In this document: positions 35,798 to 44,142 of the stretch, piece after piece
Layout: each line of letters starts with the position of its first letter
Position numbering within the stretch: the stretch's first letter is position 1
NCBI GenBank assembly: GCA_031292515.1
Contig: JARLGZ010000109.1
Span: 53,740 to 117,739 of the forward strand
DNA: 64,000 bases
Origin: Puia sp.
GTDB taxonomy: Bacteria; Bacteroidota; Bacteroidia; Chitinophagales; Chitinophagaceae
Direction: 5' to 3'
The notes under the pieces: model-generated
Seen by the model: the letters and a program-made list of their open reading frames with translations, nothing else
What the model was told of the DNA's origin: nothing
Databases searched by the model: none
Made by a program: the position numbers and the translations under genes

Positions 35798-37738
35798 TTG
35801 ATCGCACAGCAGACCATACAACAGATATTAAGCAGGATCGATATCATCGAGATCATCGGGGGATTTGTCAAATTGAAGAAACGAGGCGCCAATTATATGG
35901 GTCTGTGCCCTTTCCACAACGAGAAGAGCCCTTCCTTTACCGTATCCCCGGCCAAGGAGATCTACAAATGTTTCGGTTGCGGCCGCAGCGGCAATTCCAT
36001 TGGTTTTCTGATGGAGCATGAGAAATATTCTTATGTGGAGGCTTTGCGATGGCTGGCCGCTAAATATAATGTCGAGATCGAGGAAAAGGAGGCCAGCCCC
36101 GAAGTCAGACTCCAGCAACAGGTCGCAGACAGCTTATATATCATCAACGGCTTTGCCCAGAGATATTTTGCCGATATTTTATTCAATAACGAACAGGGAC
36201 AGGATATCGGTCTCAGCTACCTGCGGGAAAGGGGGTTCCGGGATGAGATCCTGCATAAATTCCAGGTGGGATATTGCCTGGAACAACGCGATGCGTTTGC
36301 CAGGGAGGCATTAGCAGCACAGTACAACCCGGAATATCTGCAGCGGAGTGGTCTGGTGGTGCTAAGGGACGAAAAATTGCTCGACAATTATCGTGGACGC
36401 ATCATTTTCCCCGTCCATAACCAATCCGGCAAGACCATCGGATTTGGCGCCCGCATTATAAAAAGCAATGACAGGGCTCCGAAATATATCAACACACCCG
36501 AGAATGAACTCTATGTAAAAAGCAGGATTCTGTACGGGTCCTATTTTGCCAGGCAAGCCATCGACAAACACGACGAATGCCTGTTGGTAGAGGGCTATAC
36601 GGATGTGCTTTCCCTTCATCAGGCAGGCATCGAAAATGTGGTTGCCAGCGGAGGCACTTCTCTCACGGTCGATCAGCTGAGGCTGATAAAGAAATATACC
36701 AATCATCTCACGATTATTTATGACGGTGATTCGGCGGGTATTAAGGCCGCACTAAGAGGGTTGGACATGGCCCTCGAAGAAAGCCTGGATGTGAAGCTTG
36801 TGCTGATCCCCGACAGGGAGGACCCGGACAGCTATGTACGGAAAGTGGGTGCCGCGGCTTTCAGGGATTTTGTCGATACCCACAAAAAGGATTTTATCCT
36901 TTTCCAGCTGGAAGTATCCCTGAAAGACGCGGCAAACGATACCAGCAAAAAAGCCGCAGTTGTCAACCAGGTTGCCGAGACCATTGCGCGGATCAATAAA
37001 GCGGAAGACTTTACAAAACAGCAGGATTACATCCGTCAGTGCGCCGAGCTGCTCAGGATCGAAGAAGCAGGTCTTCATACGCTTGTCAACAAGTTCATCC
37101 GGGAACGTATTGCCAAACAGGAGAACCGCTCACGGAACGCGGAGCCCGCCGATCTATCCGCGGAACAAACGTCTCAGCAGGCCATTCCGGAAGATGATGA
37201 AACGCTCAATCTCCTGCACAAGGATGAACAGCAGGAGCGGGGTATGGTCCGCTCGCTGCTTGAATTTGGCAATAAGATATGGGATGAGCATGGCAGCGTG
37301 GCCGATTTCCTGCTGGCGGAGTTCAGCGATACCGATATGATCGACAACAAGCAATTGGTCAGGATCCTGGAAGCCTATCGGACCCTGTATGCGGAGGGGG
37401 CGGAACCGGGCGTTAAAGACTTCCTGTATCACGAGGATCCCGTGCTCAGTGCGCTCGTGGTGGCCATTATGGATGTTAATTATGAGATCAGCCACAATTG
37501 GAAGGAACATTTCGAGGGCCGGCTGCCTACCCGGGAAGACCTTTACAAGGAAGAAGTCCAGTCGACGCTCAACTACCTGAAGCTGCGTAAGATCAAACGT
37601 ATGATGGCCGTCAACCAAAAAGACCTGGAAAACCCGCATACCTCCGAGGAGCAGCTGATGTTGATAAGAACTCATCAGCATCTAAAAAATCTTGAAAGGG
37701 AATTATTGCATCACCTTGGCACCGTGATCGTCAAATAG
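35798..37738 (+). CDS. dnaG: DNA primase DnaG
   Basis: This 646-aa primase makes the RNA primers for chromosome replication. The start is a TTG: MIAQQTIQQILSRIDIIEII aligns with the fixed start of DnaG proteins, and no ATG lies nearby. The zinc-binding domain has C37, H40, C58 and C61 (CPFH...CFGC). The catalytic core has YRGRIIFPVHNQSGKTIGFGAR and the TOPRIM motifs EGYTDVL, DGDSAGIKAALRG and DREDPDSY. The C-terminal helicase-binding region is helical and less conserved. The last 36 bp overlap the convergent DinB gene. Confidence 0.96.
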   Translation: MIAQQTIQQILSRIDIIEIIGGFVKLKKRGANYMGLCPFHNEKSPSFTVSPAKEIYKCFGCGRSGNSIGFLMEHEKYSYVEALRWLAAKYNVEIEEKEASPEVRLQQQVADSLYIINGFAQRYFADILFNNEQGQDIGLSYLRERGFRDEILHKFQVGYCLEQRDAFAREALAAQYNPEYLQRSGLVVLRDEKLLDNYRGRIIFPVHNQSGKTIGFGARIIKSNDRAPKYINTPENELYVKSRILYGSYFARQAIDKHDECLLVEGYTDVLSLHQAGIENVVASGGTSLTVDQLRLIKKYTNHLTIIYDGDSAGIKAALRGLDMALEESLDVKLVLIPDREDPDSYVRKVGAAAFRDFVDTHKKDFILFQLEVSLKDAANDTSKKAAVVNQVAETIARINKAEDFTKQQDYIRQCAELLRIEEAGLHTLVNKFIRERIAKQENRSRNAEPADLSAEQTSQQAIPEDDETLNLLHKDEQQERGMVRSLLEFGNKIWDEHGSVADFLLAEFSDTDMIDNKQLVRILEAYRTLYAEGAEPGVKDFLYHEDPVLSALVVAIMDVNYEISHNWKEHFEGRLPTREDLYKEEVQSTLNYLKLRKIKRMMAVNQKDLENPHTSEEQLMLIRTHQHLKNLERELLHHLGTVIVK

Positions 37739-38326
37739 ATCCGCCGGAAGACCGGTCATTCCTTTGTGCGCTTGCCACAGGTGTCTCTCACAATGCGCCA
37801 CCATCAAACGAAGATTGTCGCCCAGGCTGAGCTTTAGAAGCCGGGTAGAGGCGAGCGGAATCCTGATCCTTTCCAGGTCCTTCGTACGGGCGTGCAAAAG
37901 GATGTCGTAAAGCATATCCAGGTGCTGGAGAAAACGGTGCAAAACATCATGACCGTCCAGGCGGGTAGAAACAGGACGAAGGAATTTGGCAGCCTTTATT
38001 TTAAAGACGGTGCCATCGGGCCTGGGCATTGTTCTTGCATAGACCCAGTCACCCAGCCAGCCGCTTTTAAATTTCTCTACCTTGCTGTCGGGGCTGTCCG
38101 CCTTTATATCCGGAGCCTTGGTGATCCTGGCCATGATATGGCCGATGTAAATGTTGTGATTGATATTCAAATGTTCGAAGACTTCGGCGATACTCCATTT
38201 TTCGGGGGCCGGTTTGTGATTTAACTGTTCGTTACTCAACCGGAGAAAAGGCTGTGTCCTGGCTTTAATAAGCTCTGTCCTGTCTAATAACTCGGTTAGA
38301 AGACTTTGCTTGCTAAAGACTGACAT
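37703..38326 (-). CDS. DinB-like superfamily protein
   Basis: This 207-aa four-helix-bundle protein has the DinB/YfiT layout of histidines for one metal ion: EKWSIAEVFEHLNINHNIYIGHI near residues 42-64 and LRLMVAHCERHLWQAHKG near 172-189. Family members are metal-dependent thiol transferases (for example bacillithiol-type) or uncharacterised; the substrate here is unknown. Its stop codon lies inside the end of dnaG on the opposite strand, a 36-bp tail-to-tail overlap in which both proteins' last codons appear genuine. Confidence 0.85.
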   Translation of the reverse strand: MSVFSKQSLLTELLDRTELIKARTQPFLRLSNEQLNHKPAPEKWSIAEVFEHLNINHNIYIGHIMARITKAPDIKADSPDSKVEKFKSGWLGDWVYARTMPRPDGTVFKIKAAKFLRPVSTRLDGHDVLHRFLQHLDMLYDILLHARTKDLERIRIPLASTRLLKLSLGDNLRLMVAHCERHLWQAHKGMTGLPADLFDDHGAKVMQ

Positions 38327-38507
38327 GCGAATAACTTAAAAGCATTTCTCGTTAGATGATATATAAACGGAGGGCGATGCCCCCTATTGCACAGGCGTTG
38401 AATGTTGAAATAGCCAATGCCCGCAGAAGACGGTCAAAGATAGGAAATGCGCTCTTTGAAGCTCAAAATAGAAAAAAAATTACCCAGTTACCTTAAATGT
38501 ATCTTAT

Positions 38508-38903
38508 CTATTCGACCTCTACGGCCTTTGCGAATCGAAGGGCCGTCCAGACATGATCCAGGGCCACCTGGCTGGTGCCCTGGTAGCCGGCGCAGGCCAG
38601 GCATTCCCAGCTGCAATCCCTGTTTAATGTCGTCGCGATCTTGGAGGTGCTTTTGGGATAAGCCACCCAGAATTTTGCTTCCTCGCGCAGGGAAGGGAGC
38701 ACCTCTTTTACAATCGATCTCAGTTGCTGCTCATTGACCGCAAATACAAGGGCAAAATCAATCTTCCTGATCTTCAGCAATGGTGTCAGGTTCTTAGCAA
38801 ATGCCAGCTTGACAAACTGTTTTTCTATGGAGGATGGCAGGCCCTGGATTAGCAGGTTCTTTTCATCCTGAAGCTGAAGTTTCTCCAAAAAATTCTGGGA
38901 CAT
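38508..38903 (-). CDS. DUF3052-like protein
   Basis: This 131-aa cytoplasmic protein has the features I associate with DUF3052: FALVFAVNEQQLRSIVKEVLPSL, the KFWVAYPKSTSK motif, and a C-terminal SQVALDHVWTALRFAKAVEVE. It has a cysteine group, CSWECLAC, where related proteins mostly have non-cysteine residues as far as I recall. The role of the family is unknown. It has one of the best promoters in the window, so it is likely well expressed on its own. Confidence 0.75.
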   Translation of the reverse strand: MSQNFLEKLQLQDEKNLLIQGLPSSIEKQFVKLAFAKNLTPLLKIRKIDFALVFAVNEQQLRSIVKEVLPSLREEAKFWVAYPKSTSKIATTLNRDCSWECLACAGYQGTSQVALDHVWTALRFAKAVEVE

Positions 38904-38954
38904 GCCTCTGGGTTTTTATTTTTTCAACGTGACCCTAAATAGGTTTGCGGATCG

Positions 38955-38986
38955 CAAAACTAAAAAAAGGAATCGGCTGGTGCAAA
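38955..38986 (-). promoter_or_regulatory. Promoter of the DUF3052 gene, near-consensus
   Basis: On the minus strand TTTG (38983-38986), 20 nt, then TAGTTTTG (38955-38962) match the Bacteroidetes sigma-A consensus TTTG-N19/20-TAnnTTTG. The leader to the ATG at 38903 is about 45 nt. Confidence 0.7.
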
Positions 38987-39019
38987 TTTTCATTGCTTTC
39001 CTGCCGGATTTGGCGGTTT

Positions 39020-39673
39020 TTACCGGGGTTGTCTGCGTTGACGCCGTCTGTCCCGGTATTTGAGGATAGGAATCTTGCTTTCGCTGCCCTTTAAAAGGCG
39101 GCTGATGTTCTTCTGATGGGTAAGAATGACGAGTAACGCCACTGCAATGGCAAATCCCCTGTACAAAGTCTCTTTGGCGTCGAATATATACAGGATGAAA
39201 ACGGCGAAAGCCACACTGGCGAGTATCGAACTAAGCGATATAAAACGGGTCAGATATAACACCAGGAGGAAAACACATACGCTGCAAAAAGCCACTATCG
39301 GCTGGATAGCCAGGATCATCCCAAACAAGGTAGCCACCCCTTTCCCGCCTCTGAATTCCGCCCAGATCGGAAAAATATGACCTATCACTGCTGCCAGACC
39401 CAGCCCGATCATGAAATTCGTCCTGTTCCATTCGTCATGCAAATAATAAGGCAGGAGTACATAGAGACCGGTCGCCAACAGCCCTTTCAGCACATCGACA
39501 GCCATTACAAAACTCCCCCAGCGGGAACCCAGTACCCGGAAAGTGTTGGTCGCCCCGGCATTTCCGCTGCCGTATTCGCGGATATCGATTTCAAAAAAAT
39601 ACCTGCTAACCCATACTGCTGTTGGAATGGACCCAATCAAATAGGCTAACAGTATCAGCAGAACCTCTTTCAT
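39020..39673 (-). CDS. plsY: Acyl-phosphate:glycerol-3-phosphate acyltransferase PlsY
   Basis: This 217-aa membrane enzyme makes lysophosphatidic acid from acyl phosphate and glycerol-3-phosphate, the first acylation of phospholipid synthesis in most bacteria. It carries the three PlsY loops: SGNAGATNTFRVLG, the glycine-rich EFRGGKGVATLFG and HQKNISRLLKGSESK. Five membrane segments are apparent. The basic tail (RDRRRQRRQPR) is longer than usual. It lies 151 bp downstream of prmA on the same strand. Confidence 0.95.
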   Translation of the reverse strand: MKEVLLILLAYLIGSIPTAVWVSRYFFEIDIREYGSGNAGATNTFRVLGSRWGSFVMAVDVLKGLLATGLYVLLPYYLHDEWNRTNFMIGLGLAAVIGHIFPIWAEFRGGKGVATLFGMILAIQPIVAFCSVCVFLLVLYLTRFISLSSILASVAFAVFILYIFDAKETLYRGFAIAVALLVILTHQKNISRLLKGSESKIPILKYRDRRRQRRQPR

Positions 39674-39824
39674 CCGATCAGTTTATTATCCGACAACCGG
39701 GAGGAAATTCCGGTCTGTCGAACGGTTTAAGTTGGATAACAAATATAACGTAAAAACAATGATAACGCTTCAGTCCCGCTTTGTAATTCCGGCAATTTTT
39801 ATTATATCCCTGCATCCCCGTTTT

Positions 39825-40646
39825 TTACCCGGTAACTCTCTCCAATCGAAGACAGATCCATCCGGCTCTTGTCAATCGTTCTTTTACCAGGAACCGGCTT
39901 GCGGAGGCCAGCTTCCGGATATCCTCAAAATCATCCTGCAGCAGGCCGCTGAGCAATATAACGCCATCTCCCGACAAATGTTGCATCATCGAATCCAACT
40001 CATTGATAATCACATTTTTATTGATATTTGCCAGAATGATTTCGAAGCCGCCTAACCGGCCGAGGGTGTCCATTTTTTCAACGCGGACCGCCCTGGCGCC
40101 GTTTTCTGAAACATTTTCAAGCGCATTCGAAATACTCCAATCGTCGTTATCGATAGCCATGATCTCACGGGCGCCTAATTTCCCCGCAAGGATAGCCAGG
40201 ATACCCGTACCGGTCCCGAAGTCCAATACCGTCTTCTTATCAAAATCGATCGCCTGCATGGCCTCTATCATCATATAAGTCGTAGCGTGATGGCCTGTTC
40301 CGAAACTCATTTTGGGGGTAATGACGATCTCGTGGCGGACGCCGGGCAAGGGACTGTGAAAAGAAGCACGCACGGCACAAAAACTGCCCACCTCCACGGG
40401 TTGAAAGTTTCTTTCCCATTCCTCATTCCAGTTCTTTTCGGCCACCACCTCCTCCTTATAGTCAAGGGAATAAGGAGCGAGCAGTACTTGTAAGACATCG
40501 GGTTGCCATTTTTCGGCGGGAATATATGCGAGGAGGCGATCCTCCTGCTCCTCGAATCCTTCAAAACCTGCTTCGCTTAGTTCGGCGATGAGGATCCCGG
40601 TCGTTTCGGGGTCGCTGCTGACAATGGTGATCTGTATGGTGGCCAT
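39825..40646 (-). CDS. prmA: Ribosomal protein L11 methyltransferase PrmA
   Basis: This 273-aa SAM-dependent enzyme methylates L11. The N-terminal substrate domain (MATIQITIVSSDPETTGIL ... NWNEEWERNFQPVEVG) is followed by the methyltransferase domain with KMSFGTGHHATTYMM, VLDFGTGTGILAILAGKLGA (SAM site) and IILANINKNVI, the N-P/I-N type catalytic motif of PrmA. The length is near the family norm (about 275-290). Confidence 0.93.
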   Translation of the reverse strand: MATIQITIVSSDPETTGILIAELSEAGFEGFEEQEDRLLAYIPAEKWQPDVLQVLLAPYSLDYKEEVVAEKNWNEEWERNFQPVEVGSFCAVRASFHSPLPGVRHEIVITPKMSFGTGHHATTYMMIEAMQAIDFDKKTVLDFGTGTGILAILAGKLGAREIMAIDNDDWSISNALENVSENGARAVRVEKMDTLGRLGGFEIILANINKNVIINELDSMMQHLSGDGVILLSGLLQDDFEDIRKLASASRFLVKERLTRAGWICLRLERVTG

Positions 40647-40779
40647 TCAAATGGGGCATTACAGGAGTTAAAAGGAAACGGCCTGCAGTTTTCACCACAA
40701 GCCGATATTTTATTCAACAGCCTGATATTTAATAACTAGTCTGCTTTACTTCATATTTTTATAGAAAGCTATTTCCTTT

Positions 40780-42921
40780 CTATCCCTGTCCGTTGGGCTT
40801 TCCTTCCGGTTTAGGCATCAATACTTTGCGGCTTAGCTTGAACTTACCGGTTTTCTGATCCAGCCCGATGAGCTTTACCTTGACAATGTCGCCTTCACTA
40901 AGGACACCTTCCATGGTTTCAAGGCGTTTGTGGGATACCTCGCTGATATGAAGCAATCCCTGCTTGCCGGGAATAAACTCTACGAAGGCTCCGTAGGGCA
41001 TCACCGATTTTACCTTGGCCTCGTATACGGATCCGACTTCGGGAACGGCAACGATGCTCTTGATCCAGGAGACGGCTTTGTCCAGCCCTTCTTTGGCGGG
41101 ACTGAAAATGCTGACTTCCCCAAAATTACCGACTTCTTCCAGGTTGATGGTAGTACCGGTCTCGCGCTGGATCTCCTGGATGATCTTGCCTTGTGGCCCG
41201 ATCACCGCTCCGATGAATTCCTTGTCGATGAACAGCTTCTCCATCCGTGGCGCATGTGGTTTTACTTCGGCGCGGGCAGCCGGGATGCACTCATACATGG
41301 CATCCAGGATGTGCAGGCGACCTTTGCGGGCCTGTTCGAGTGCTTCGCGCATCGTATCCATGCTCAATCCATCCACCTTGATATCCATCTGCACGCCGCA
41401 AATGCCCTGGCGGGTACCCGTAACCTTAAAGTCCATGTCTCCCAGATGATCTTCATCTCCGAGAATGTCCGTGAGGATGGCATATTTTCCGTCTGAAGGA
41501 CGGGTGATCAGGCCCATCGCTACTCCACTCACATGCTTCGGGAAAGGAACGCCCGCATCCATCAGGGCCAGGCTGCCGGCGCAGACCGTAGCCATCGAGG
41601 AAGAACCGTTCGACTCGAGGATATCACTCACCACACGTACCGTATAGGGATAATCGTTACCCGGCATCAACTGCTTGAGGGAACGCATGGCGAGATTGCC
41701 ATGACCTACCTCGCGGCGGCTCTGGCCCCGCATCATTTTGACTTCCCCGGTGCTGAAGGGCGGAAAATTATAATGCAGGAAGAATTTCGAGTCATATGAT
41801 TTAGCGGCGCTCTCTACCAATACTTCGTCCAGAGGGGTGCCGAGTGTGACCGTAGTCAGGGATTGCGTCTCTCCCCTGGTGAAAAGGGCGGAGCCATGAG
41901 GGGTCGGCAACGGATCGATCTCCATGGCGAGCGGACGGACCTGGTCAAGGGAACGGCCGTCGAGACGGGTGCGGTCATCGACGATCATGTTGCGTACTAC
42001 TTCCCACTTCAGATCTTCGTAATATTTCTTGACGAACTTCTTATCGGCGTCTGTCGGCGCTTCGCCGAGGCTGGCGATCAGCTCGTCTTTCAGCTTGCTG
42101 TATGCGTCGCTGCGCACATGTTTGCTGCTGGCGCTTTTCGAGATTTCGTATACTTTATCCTTTGCGAAAGCGATGACTTTCTGCTGGATCTCTTCATTTT
42201 GCTCTGGCTTTTTATAATCTCTCTTGCCGGCGACGCCTTTTTTGGCGCGCAGCTCTTCCTGGGCCTTGATCTGTATGCGAATCGCGTCATGTGCGATCTC
42301 CAGAGCCTTTATCAGGTCTTCCTCACCGCATTCGGCGGCTTTGCCCTCTACCATCATCAGGTTCTTGTCGGTAGCGGCGATGATGAATTCCATGTCAGCC
42401 GTATCCAGCTCGGTACGGCTGGGGTTAACGACGAGCTTGCCATCGACACGACCGATCCTCACTTCGCTGATGATCTCTTTAATGGGAATATCCGATACGG
42501 CCAGTGCTGCAGAGGCGGCCAGACAGGCCAGCGCATCCGGCATCACCTCGAAATCGCTGGAGACCAGGGTCACCAGTACCTGCACCTCGCACAGATAGTC
42601 TTCGGGGAACAAAGGGCGAAGCGCACGGTCGATCAGGCGGCTCGTCAGGATCTCATAGTCATTCAAACGGGCTTCCCTTTTGAAAAATGATCCGGGTATG
42701 CGGCCCGCAGATGCGAACTTCTCCTGGTAGTCGACGGATAAGGGAAAGAAATCCTGCCCTTCTTTGGGATCTTTATTGGCGACCACGGTTGCAAGGATGA
42801 TGCAATTACCCTGGCGTACGGTGACGGCGCCATCGGCCTGGCGTGCGAGTTTGCCGGTTTCGATGGTGACCATGCGGCCGCCACCTATATCGAATGTTAC
42901 ACTGATGGGTTGTGAAAGCAT
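40780..42921 (-). CDS. pnp: Polyribonucleotide nucleotidyltransferase PNPase
   Basis: This 713-aa exoribonuclease degrades RNA 3' to 5' with phosphate. It shows two RNase PH cores (first: GRMVTIETGKLARQADGAV, RIPGSFFKREARLNDYE; second: GSALFTRGETQSLTTVTLG, GVAMGLI, TDILGDEDHLGDMDFKVTGT with the metal-binding Asp residues). Then come the KH domain (FIGAVIGPQGKIIQEIQRETG) and the S1 domain (VKSVMPYGAFVEFIPGKQGLLHISEVS). Start at MLSQPISVTFDIGGG (42921). It lies downstream of rpsO, as in most bacteria; the rpsO terminator lies between, so pnp depends on read-through or its own promoter. Confidence 0.96.
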   Translation of the reverse strand: MLSQPISVTFDIGGGRMVTIETGKLARQADGAVTVRQGNCIILATVVANKDPKEGQDFFPLSVDYQEKFASAGRIPGSFFKREARLNDYEILTSRLIDRALRPLFPEDYLCEVQVLVTLVSSDFEVMPDALACLAASAALAVSDIPIKEIISEVRIGRVDGKLVVNPSRTELDTADMEFIIAATDKNLMMVEGKAAECGEEDLIKALEIAHDAIRIQIKAQEELRAKKGVAGKRDYKKPEQNEEIQQKVIAFAKDKVYEISKSASSKHVRSDAYSKLKDELIASLGEAPTDADKKFVKKYYEDLKWEVVRNMIVDDRTRLDGRSLDQVRPLAMEIDPLPTPHGSALFTRGETQSLTTVTLGTPLDEVLVESAAKSYDSKFFLHYNFPPFSTGEVKMMRGQSRREVGHGNLAMRSLKQLMPGNDYPYTVRVVSDILESNGSSSMATVCAGSLALMDAGVPFPKHVSGVAMGLITRPSDGKYAILTDILGDEDHLGDMDFKVTGTRQGICGVQMDIKVDGLSMDTMREALEQARKGRLHILDAMYECIPAARAEVKPHAPRMEKLFIDKEFIGAVIGPQGKIIQEIQRETGTTINLEEVGNFGEVSIFSPAKEGLDKAVSWIKSIVAVPEVGSVYEAKVKSVMPYGAFVEFIPGKQGLLHISEVSHKRLETMEGVLSEGDIVKVKLIGLDQKTGKFKLSRKVLMPKPEGKPNGQG

Positions 42922-43031
42922 ATAGCTGTTCGTCTTTATCGAATGGCGGTCCACTTAGGCAGGAACGGATAGTAAAACCGTCATTCGTGGTTAAAAAATG
43001 TATATAAAACCAGTAAAATCATTGCATACGG

Positions 43032-43067
43032 AAAAAACGATTCCCAACCGTAACTTCAGTTGGGAAT
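43032..43067 (-). terminator. rpsO terminator in the rpsO-pnp gap
   Basis: On the minus strand ATTCCCAAC, a 10-nt loop and GTTGGGAAT (43040-43067) form a 9-bp stem, followed after CG by six T residues (43032-43037). It starts 22 bp after the rpsO stop. In E. coli the equivalent gap holds the rpsO terminator and the RNase III site controlling pnp. Confidence 0.8.
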
Positions 43068-43088
43068 AGTAGGAATATGCATAATGAT

Positions 43089-43361
43089 TTATTTTCTGAG
43101 TCCGAGTTTTTCGATCAGTTGGCGGTAACCCTGCAGGTTGTGTTTGCTCAGGTAAGTCAACAGGCGTTTTCTTTTACCGACCAATTGCATCAGACCACGG
43201 TGAGTGGAGAAGTCTTTTTTATTGGCTTGCAAATGTTCAGAAATGCGGTTAATACGCTCTGTCAATAAAGCAATCTGTCCCTCGATGGAACCTGTGTTGG
43301 TAGCTTTGCCGCCAAAATCCGCAAAAAAACCTGCTTTTTTTTCTTGTGTCAAATAAGGCAT
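43089..43361 (-). CDS. rpsO: 30S ribosomal protein S15
   Basis: This 90-aa protein binds the three-way junction of 16S rRNA helices 20-22 early in 30S assembly. It begins MPYLTQEKKAGFFADFGGKA, the Bacteroidota S15 start, and contains TNTGSIEGQIALLTERINRISEHLQANKKD in segments, then HRGLMQLVGKRKRLLTYLSKHNLQGYRQLI. An upstream in-frame ATG at 43388 would add nine residues unlike the family. It has a clear -7 element and terminator. Confidence 0.98.
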   Translation of the reverse strand: MPYLTQEKKAGFFADFGGKATNTGSIEGQIALLTERINRISEHLQANKKDFSTHRGLMQLVGKRKRLLTYLSKHNLQGYRQLIEKLGLRK

Positions 43362-43413
43362 CTCAATTTTTTTAATAAAAACATCCAAATGAAAATTCTG
43401 CTAATTTCGGCGG

Positions 43414-43421
43414 CAAAGGTA
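43414..43421 (-). promoter_or_regulatory. rpsO -7 element
   Basis: TACCTTTG on the minus strand matches TAnnTTTG, 52 bp upstream of the rpsO ATG. No obvious -33 TTG at the standard distance. Confidence 0.5.
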
Positions 43422-43538
43422 TGATAAAAATGATTATAATGACACCCGGCGCAGCCTTTTTTTAAGGCAAAATCGCGAATATCTCTGCTAAAATATCTAA
43501 TATTGGCTCTTTAACAAGCGTTACCGGCAATCATTGAT

Positions 43539-44135
43539 ATGAACCATTTCGCCCACGACACGGCTGTAGTAGATCAGGGAAGCTCCATAGGAGCCGGCAC
43601 GAAGATCTGGCATTTTTCCCATATAATGACCGGAACCACCATAGGAAATGACTGTATAATTGGTCAAAACGTCATGATTGGCGAAGGGGTGGTCCTGGGA
43701 AATAAGGTGAAAGTACAGAACAACGTTTCCCTTTACACAGGGGTGGTCTGCGAGGACGATGTATTTTTAGGACCGTCAGTGGTCTTTACCAATGTTATAA
43801 ACCCCCGGAGCGCAATCCCCCGGAAAGATCAGTTCCGAAAGACGATCGTACGAAAGGGAGCTACGATCGGCGCCAACGCCACCCTTGTCTGCGGGAATGA
43901 AATCGGGGAATATGCCTTTATCGGTGCGGGGGCGGTGGTGACCCACCCCGTCCTGCCCTATTCCCTGGTAACCGGCAACCCGGCCAGGCAGCTTGGCTGG
44001 GTCAGTGAATACGGGCATCGCCTTCAGTTTGACGACCAGGGCCGGGCGCTTTGCGCTGAGACCGGCGAGGAATATCAATTGAAAGACGGCCGGGTGTCGA
44101 AGACCTCCCGGAACTCACAAGCCGGAGACTATTAA
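43539..44135 (+). CDS. Left-handed beta-helix acyltransferase, WbpD/WlbB-like
   Basis: This 198-aa hexapeptide-repeat enzyme shows repeats such as IGAGTKIWHFSHIM, IGNDCIIGQNVMIGEGV and GATIGANATLVCGNEIGEYAFIGAGAVVT. The WHFSHI sequence and the phrase FTNVINPRSAIPRKDQF are typical of N-acetyltransferases acting on UDP-3-amino-sugar uronic acids (WbpD/WlbB). These complete the 3-acetamido group of UDP-2,3-diacetamido-2,3-dideoxy-glucuronic acid. It is first in a four-gene cluster and 7 bp from an oxidoreductase that could make the 3-keto precursor. The aminotransferase expected between the two steps is not in the window. Confidence 0.85.
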   Translation: MNHFAHDTAVVDQGSSIGAGTKIWHFSHIMTGTTIGNDCIIGQNVMIGEGVVLGNKVKVQNNVSLYTGVVCEDDVFLGPSVVFTNVINPRSAIPRKDQFRKTIVRKGATIGANATLVCGNEIGEYAFIGAGAVVTHPVLPYSLVTGNPARQLGWVSEYGHRLQFDDQGRALCAETGEEYQLKDGRVSKTSRNSQAGDY

Positions 44136-44142
44136 AAGACTT

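Noticed and set aside
35621..35821. 66-codon minus-strand frame in the gap upstream of dnaG
   Set aside because: It runs into the dnaG coding start, and its sequence (MYGLLCDQAMGISGST...) shows no domain-like pattern. The gap otherwise shows only a weak CCCGG/CCGGG stem.
40761..40783. ATAGAAAG/CTTTCTAT stem over the pnp stop as a terminator
   Set aside because: The 8-bp stem is A/T-rich and is followed on the minus strand by A residues, not a T-tract.
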